A stretch of DNA of 64,000 nt from Dactylosporangium fulvum (GTDB lineage: Bacteria > Actinomycetota > Actinomycetes > Mycobacteriales > Micromonosporaceae): NCBI RefSeq assembly GCF_025137375.1, contig NZ_CP073720.1:2628501-2692500 (forward strand), in the 5' to 3' direction. Both the position numbers and the translations under genes were made by a program. The notes beneath the pieces are model-generated. The model was not told the origin of the DNA, searched no databases, and was given only the letters and a program-made list of their open reading frames with translations. This document shows positions 59,717-64,000 of the stretch, piece by piece (position 1 is the stretch's first letter; every line of letters begins with the position of its first letter).

Positions 59717-61117
59717 TCAGGACGGCAGGCGGACGGACTGGGCCGTGTGGAAGACGTCGGACGGGTCGTACCGCTGCTTGACCTGCTGGAGGCGCGGGTA
59801 GTTGGCGCCGTGATAGGCGGTCTCCCAGCCGGTCAGTTCGCGGTTCGCGTAGTTCTGGTAGACCTCGCCGGTCAGGTGCGGGCGCAGGTCCTCGGCGAAG
59901 TCGTCGACCCAGCTCACGTTGAGGTCGGTCTCCTCGTCGCCCTGCCACTGCGAGATGATCGAGACGTAGTGCAGCGGGGAGCGGTGGACGAAGGCCGTCG
60001 CATCCTGCGGGACCCGGGCGATCGCACCGCCGGCCAGCAGGTCGAAGCGGACCATCGAGAAGCCCGACGGCATGCGGCGGAAGTGATCGGCCAGCTTGGC
60101 GAAGGCCGGCTCGTCGAAGCCGTCGGGGGCGAAGTACCCGCCGAGCCACTTCGACTGCAGGCCGTAGACGATCTCCTCGCCCATGCCCTGCATGAGGTCG
60201 AAGTACGACGTCTCGCCCATCGACGAGAACAGCGGCTCGCCCAGGGCGTCCAGCGGCGCCAGGGCGGCCGCGGCCTCCGACGGCGGGCCGACGTACATCC
60301 CGTACATGCCGATGACCTGCTCGCCCTCCGGATACGGGTCGGTGGTGAGCAGCAGGCACAGCGCGAGCTTCTCGTCGGCGCGGTCCGCGTAGAGGTCGCG
60401 GTAGACGCGGAAGACCTCCTCGGCCTTCGCCATCGGCCACGCGATCAGGCCGCCGACGACGGTCTTCGGCACCGGGTTGAGCCGGTACGTCAACGAGGTC
60501 ACCACGCCGAAGCCCGCGCCGCCGGCGCCGCGCAGCGCCCAGAACAGGTCCGGGTGCTCCGTCTCGGACGCCCGCAGCACCTGCCCCTCGGCGTCGACGA
60601 GGGTCGCCTCGAGGATGTGGTCGCAGCCCAGGCCGAAGGTACGGCCGAGCGGCCCGTAACCGCCGCCCAGGCTGTAGCCGGCGTTGCTCACCGTCGGGCA
60701 CTCGCCGCCGGGGCCGGCCAGCCCGTACTCCAGGCCGTCGGCGCCGGTGAAGGAGTGCTCCACGTAGGTGACCTTGTCGATGTCCCGCCAGCCGATGCCG
60801 GGGCCCACCGTGACCGTGGCCGCCGCCGGGTCGAACGCGACGGCGCGCATGCCGCCCACGTCGACCACGACGCCGCCCTCCACGAGGGACAGGCCGCTGG
60901 CATGGTGGCCGCCGCCGCGGACCGACAGCGGCAGGCCGTTGTCGCGGGCGAACCGGATCGCCGCCGCCACGTCGGCCTCGCCGGCGCACTGGGCGATGAG
61001 CGCCGGACGGGTCCGCACGCGGGTGTTGAAGAGGACCCGCGCGGCCTCGTAGCCGGGGTCGTAGGGGGTGATCAGCCTGCCGGTGAAGGACGCGAGTCCG
61101 GAGAGGTCGAGCCGCAT
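59717..61117 (-). CDS. Berberine-bridge-type FAD-linked oxidase
   Basis: A 466-residue FAD oxidase. His71 (RGGGHHASG) and Cys140 (GGECPTVSNAGYSLGGGYG) are at the two positions used for bicovalent 8-alpha-histidyl/6-S-cysteinyl FAD. The C-terminus has the BBE motif NYANRELTGW and the YDPSDVFH ending. Such enzymes oxidise sugars, alcohols or natural-product scaffolds with oxygen. ATG 61117 (MRLDLSG) is chosen because it begins just after the HD gene stop; TTG 61153 is possible. It may tailor the cluster product or be unrelated. Confidence 0.9.
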   Translation of the reverse strand: MRLDLSGLASFTGRLITPYDPGYEAARVLFNTRVRTRPALIAQCAGEADVAAAIRFARDNGLPLSVRGGGHHASGLSLVEGGVVVDVGGMRAVAFDPAAATVTVGPGIGWRDIDKVTYVEHSFTGADGLEYGLAGPGGECPTVSNAGYSLGGGYGPLGRTFGLGCDHILEATLVDAEGQVLRASETEHPDLFWALRGAGGAGFGVVTSLTYRLNPVPKTVVGGLIAWPMAKAEEVFRVYRDLYADRADEKLALCLLLTTDPYPEGEQVIGMYGMYVGPPSEAAAALAPLDALGEPLFSSMGETSYFDLMQGMGEEIVYGLQSKWLGGYFAPDGFDEPAFAKLADHFRRMPSGFSMVRFDLLAGGAIARVPQDATAFVHRSPLHYVSIISQWQGDEETDLNVSWVDDFAEDLRPHLTGEVYQNYANRELTGWETAYHGANYPRLQQVKQRYDPSDVFHTAQSVRLPS

Positions 61118-61130
61118 CCGGCCGATCTTG

Positions 61131-61709
61131 TCACCGTGGCGGGGCGACGGCAAGGGTGGCGAACTCGGCGACGAGGCGGCGCAGCCGGCCGATCACCGGC
61201 CGGTCGCCGAGCCGCCCGGCGAGCAGGTCCGTCACCGAGCGGTAGTTCCACAGCAGTTCGTCGGCGGTGCGGGCGCTGTGCTCGAACAGCGCCGGGCCGA
61301 ACCGGTGCAGGTCGTCCACAAGGGATTGCAGGCTGCACACCTTGTCGGCGGCGATGACCAGCAGCGACGCATCGGAGGCCGCCGCCATCCGGCCGAGGTG
61401 GGCGCGCTTGCGCTCCCACCAGGTCAGGCGGGTGCGCTCGTCGGCGTCGGCGTCGGTGCAGTCGTGGACGATGCGGTAGACGTCGTCGCCGAAGGTGTCG
61501 CGCAGCTCGGACCGCGACGTCGGCTGGTCCTCCAGCACGTCGTGCAGCAGCGCGCCGATCGCGACGGTCTCGTCGCCACCCTCTTCCAGGACGACGGCGC
61601 ACGTCGCCAGCAGATGGGAGACGTACGGCGTGCCGGTGTTGTGCCGGACCTGGCCGGTGTGCCGGCGCGCGGCGAACGCGAGTGCCTCCTCGAACCGCGG
61701 CGACAGCAC
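61131..61709 (-). CDS. Single-domain HD phosphohydrolase, RelA/SpoT-hydrolase-like
   Basis: A 192-residue protein consisting of the HD hydrolase domain found at the start of RelA/SpoT: RHTGQVRHNTGTPYVSHLL, IGALLHDVLEDQP and ADKVCSLQSLVDDL. The synthetase domain is missing, as in small alarmone hydrolases that remove pyrophosphate from (p)ppGpp. In the last motif the usual Asn (DRLHN/DKLYN) is Ser, so substrate or activity may differ. It is 14 bp upstream of the oxidase and 11 bp downstream of the cupin-like gene, probably one operon. Confidence 0.8.
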   Translation of the reverse strand: MLSPRFEEALAFAARRHTGQVRHNTGTPYVSHLLATCAVVLEEGGDETVAIGALLHDVLEDQPTSRSELRDTFGDDVYRIVHDCTDADADERTRLTWWERKRAHLGRMAAASDASLLVIAADKVCSLQSLVDDLHRFGPALFEHSARTADELLWNYRSVTDLLAGRLGDRPVIGRLRRLVAEFATLAVAPPR

Positions 61710-61719
61710 CGGCGACCAC

Positions 61720-62382
61720 CTATCCCAGCATCGCCGCCACGTCGGACAACTGGCGGACGACCTCGGCGCGGTCCAGCCGGCGACCCAGTTGCAGGCCGCC
61801 CCGGGGCGGCGGCTCGCCGGGCCGGTAGTACACCCGTGACCGGCGGCGCTCCCGGGGACCGCGCAACACCAGTGTGGCGCACGCGGCGGCCCGATCGGTG
61901 ACCGCTTGGTGGACGACCGTGGACGTGATGGCGTAGTGGCCCTCGAGCGGCCGGCGGTCCACGGTGCGCACCGGCGCCAGCCGGGCCTCGCCGTCGTGGG
62001 TCACGTGGGCGATCCGGCCGCCGAGGTACGGCCGGTAGCTGAACCGGCGCCAGGCGTCCCCGATCGGCGACTCCTCGAGTTCGACGAAGTGCTGCCGCCC
62101 GCCCAGCAGGACCGACGTGAACGGGAACCGGTGGTCGTGCGGGCGGGAGACGTCGGGCGCCGCGCCCGGCGACGCCGGCCAGTAGTGCAGGGTGAGCCGG
62201 GAGCGGTCCGCGTGCTCGGCGGCGACGATCTTCGTGAAGCCGTTGACGTGCCGGTACGGCGCACCGGCCGGCCACTGCCCGTCCCGCGCGGACGCGAGGA
62301 GCCGGTCGAGCACCTCGGCGATGCCGGCACGGTCGAGCAGGAGGTCGTGCAGAAGGACGTCACCCACAGCGGATCTCCGCAT
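61720..62382 (-). CDS. Cupin-like protein of unknown function
   Basis: A 220-residue protein with a beta-barrel-like pattern and clustered histidines: LTLHYWPASP, RPHDHRFPFTSVLLGGRQHF, and EGHYAITSTVVHQAV followed by CATLVLRGP. The HDH plus later His suggests a metal-binding cupin, as in cysteine-dioxygenase-like proteins. ATG 62382 is the only ATG near the domain start; TTG 62409 is an alternative. I do not recognise the family. It is the first gene of the probable operon with the HD hydrolase. Confidence 0.55.
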   Translation of the reverse strand: MRRSAVGDVLLHDLLLDRAGIAEVLDRLLASARDGQWPAGAPYRHVNGFTKIVAAEHADRSRLTLHYWPASPGAAPDVSRPHDHRFPFTSVLLGGRQHFVELEESPIGDAWRRFSYRPYLGGRIAHVTHDGEARLAPVRTVDRRPLEGHYAITSTVVHQAVTDRAAACATLVLRGPRERRRSRVYYRPGEPPPRGGLQLGRRLDRAEVVRQLSDVAAMLG

Positions 62383-62473
62383 AGCTGCAGCGTGGCACAG
62401 ATCGGGCAAATCGGGCGGCGGATCGCGCCGCGGTCATCCCTGTATAGATACCAGTTTGCGCGGGCCGGGGGTG

Positions 62474-62839
62474 TTACCGGTGGGTGAATCGTTCGGCCGC
62501 GTCGAGGACCCGCTTCACGGCCTCACCGGTCGCCTCGCGCAGCAGCCGGGCGGGGGAGCGGTCGGCCACCCCGGCGGCGCCGACCTCGCGCAGCCACCCG
62601 GCGGCGGCGCCGAGCCGGTTGGCCCGGGCGAACGTGTCGGCGACCTCGACGGCACCCTGGAGGCGCTCCTCGATCTCGCGCCGGCGGCGCCGGTCGGCCC
62701 GCCAACGGTGGAACTCGCCCACGGTGGCGGCGCCGGCGACATACGCGGTCAACTCCTCGCCCAGCAGCGCGAGGCAGCGGTCGATGCCACTACGCGCCGT
62801 CGCCGGGCGGGTCGTGCCCCGCAGCACCTGCGCCGTCAT
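62474..62839 (-). CDS. Small helical protein of unknown function
   Basis: A 121-residue, arginine- and alanine-rich helical protein with a central [29 protein letters not shown] and a C-terminal WLREVGAAGVADRSPARLLREATGEAVKRVLDAAERF. The end loosely resembles the Xre/MbcA antitoxin C-terminus (W then sP..LL), but no toxin is adjacent. ATG 62839 has no strong ribosome site. Function not assigned. Confidence 0.5.
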   Translation of the reverse strand: MTAQVLRGTTRPATARSGIDRCLALLGEELTAYVAGAATVGEFHRWRADRRRRREIEERLQGAVEVADTFARANRLGAAAGWLREVGAAGVADRSPARLLREATGEAVKRVLDAAERFTHR

Positions 62840-62899
62840 ACTGCCGACGCTACCGCCCGGCGGCCGTCCCGGCGACCGCCGGGCGGGCGGTTGGCACGT

Positions 62900-64000
62900 T
62901 CACCCGGTCACAACGGCGGGCGGCAGGTAAAAATCCGACACGTCCTGGGCGAGCAGGTCGAGCACCGGCGCGCCCTTGTCCAGCGCGGCCGCGAACGCCG
63001 CCCAGGAGTCGAGCCGATAGCCGCCGGCCTCGGGGAACTCGCCGTGGGTGAGGTACCGCGGGAGGAGGAACGCGTTCTGGACCAGCCAGTGGACGTACCC
63101 TCCCTCCTCGCCCCAGCCGGGCAGCTCCTTCGTCGACGTCAGGTATGCCCGCAGCTCCGCGGCGCTGGACCAGCGCACCATCCGCGACTCGTTCGTCAGG
63201 TGCCGGATGTAGGGGTTGTACAGGAGGGTGCCGCCGAGCCCGAAGTGCTCGCGGAACTGCTCCCACAGCAGCCGCTCGTCGCTGCCGGCGTAGGCCATGA
63301 CCTCCGCCGCCGGCTCGGTCTCCAGCAGGTGGTGCAGGAACGCCCACGTGGTCAGCGGGGTGAGCAGGCGGTTGGCGTCCTTGCTGAGCAGCGTCTGCAC
63401 GATCGCGGCGGCGTGCTGCTCCAGGTCGTGCAGCGCCAGGTGGGGCACCACCTTGATCGCGGCCAGCACGCTGTAGAGCGACGGGTTGCGCTCGCCGTAG
63501 AAGATCCGCGCCACCGACCACGGGTCCGTCGGGCGCAGCAGGCTCGGCTCCCGGTGCGACCCCTCGATGTAGTCGTGCAGCGAGACGACCGCCGGGTCGG
63601 CGGCCGGGTCGACCCGGCGCATCCAGCGCCGCAGGTCGGCGGCGAACGCGGCGCCGAGCTCAGCCCGCTCCGCGACGCCGAAGTCGTCGAGGCAGGCCAC
63701 CACCCGCACGCCGCGCTGGCTCAGCGCCGCCGCGGTGAGCGCCTGGACCGCGTTGATCAGCGATGCCCGGGCCCGCAGGCGCACCGGCCAGAACAGCAGC
63801 CGCGGCGGCTGCGGCTCGCCGGCCCAGTCGACGCCCCAGCCGTACCGCCGCTCCAGCTGGCGCAGCAGCGGCAGGACGGCGGCGGGCGCGACGTTGCCCG
63901 GCTGCGAGAAGAGCTCACGCTCCCAGTCGAGGTGCCGCACCCGGCGGCGCGGGTCGGCCCGCGGCGCCGTCGCCGGCACCTGGAGCCGGTCGGCGAGCCG
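62900..64000 (-). CDS. Protein of unknown function, 5' end outside window
   Basis: At least 366 residues; the frame is open to the window edge, so GTG 63979 need not be the start. It contains LDWERELFSQPGNVAPAAVLPLLRQLERRYGW, FWPVRLRARASLINAVQALTAAALSQRGVRVVACLDDFG (an alpha/beta segment), KVVPHLALHDLEQHAAAIVQTLLSKDANRLL and FGLGGTLLYNPYIRHLTNESRMVRWSS. The first part recalls nucleotide-binding alpha/beta (HUP-like) domains, but I cannot place the family. Composition matches its neighbours, so it is a real gene. Confidence 0.7.
   Translation of the reverse strand, partial: RLADRLQVPATAPRADPRRRVRHLDWERELFSQPGNVAPAAVLPLLRQLERRYGWGVDWAGEPQPPRLLFWPVRLRARASLINAVQALTAAALSQRGVRVVACLDDFGVAERAELGAAFAADLRRWMRRVDPAADPAVVSLHDYIEGSHREPSLLRPTDPWSVARIFYGERNPSLYSVLAAIKVVPHLALHDLEQHAAAIVQTLLSKDANRLLTPLTTWAFLHHLLETEPAAEVMAYAGSDERLLWEQFREHFGLGGTLLYNPYIRHLTNESRMVRWSSAAELRAYLTSTKELPGWGEEGGYVHWLVQNAFLLPRYLTHGEFPEAGGYRLDSWAAFAAALDKGAPVLDLLAQDVSDFYLPPAVVTG

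Overview
The window is very GC-rich DNA from a filamentous-actinomycete-type chromosome. The evidence is high third-position GC in every gene, frequent GTG starts, many four-base start/stop overlaps, and gene families typical of such genomes: ECF42 sigma factor with DGPF partners, baeRF, BfaA/BfaB and a GH87-type secreted enzyme. A Micromonosporaceae-like host fits but cannot be proved from the sequence. I see no tRNA, rRNA, CRISPR array or insertion sequence.

Region 1 (1-32 kb) is mixed chromosomal content. It holds the 5' part of a large secreted discoidin/FN3/CARDB/GH87-like glucanase, a ROK repressor, a P450, an AlkB-like dioxygenase, a STAS protein and a MocR regulator divergent from an EamA exporter. 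Next come a peptide/solute-binding lipoprotein, a baeRF protein, a stand-alone condensation-domain protein with a DMFase-like partner, and the DGPF-DGPF-ECF42 cassette. After these are bfaA-bfaB (10-methyl fatty acid synthesis), a trypsin/PDZ membrane protease with DNA tandem repeats, a TetR/TIM-barrel pair, a second ECF sigma factor, a MarR/EamA pair, and an esterase-SGNH operon ending in a broken aminoglycoside kinase.

Region 2 (32-59.7 kb) looks like an unusual biosynthetic gene cluster. A plus-strand unit encodes an alpha-hydroxy-acid oxidase (Hmo-like), an HpgT-like aminotransferase and an Sfp-type PPTase. It runs into a 17-gene minus-strand operon of about 15.7 kb. That operon encodes two adenylating enzymes, three carrier proteins, two ketosynthases, a KASIII, two Cys-less thiolase-fold proteins, a condensation protein, an SDR, both subunits of a 2-oxoacid dehydrogenase E1, a DUF3050 haem-oxygenase-like protein, a PhyH-type dioxygenase and HmaS. 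HmaS, Hmo and HpgT together make the complete route from 4-hydroxyphenylpyruvate to 4-hydroxyphenylglycine, yet no modular NRPS is present. Divergently, a plus-strand unit carries a methyltransferase, a fourth carrier protein, a glycosyltransferase and an ABC-2 exporter. Two more condensation proteins, the remnant of a fifth, and a tiny gene for a VSGR-repeat peptide with a near-perfect Shine-Dalgarno sequence complete the region. My reading is a discrete-enzyme acyl/aryl assembly line: starters are activated and loaded on free carrier proteins, extended by free ketosynthases, joined to an amine or hydroxyl by free condensation enzymes, then glycosylated, methylated and exported. The product is not known.

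Region 3 (59.7-64 kb) has a bicovalent FAD-linked oxidase, a single-domain (p)ppGpp-hydrolase-like HD protein, a cupin-like protein and two unrecognised proteins, the last cut by the window edge. Regulation is visible as perfect palindromes or direct repeats in front of the ROK, MocR, TetR and MarR genes and two of the condensation/biosynthetic units, and as three strong hairpin terminators.
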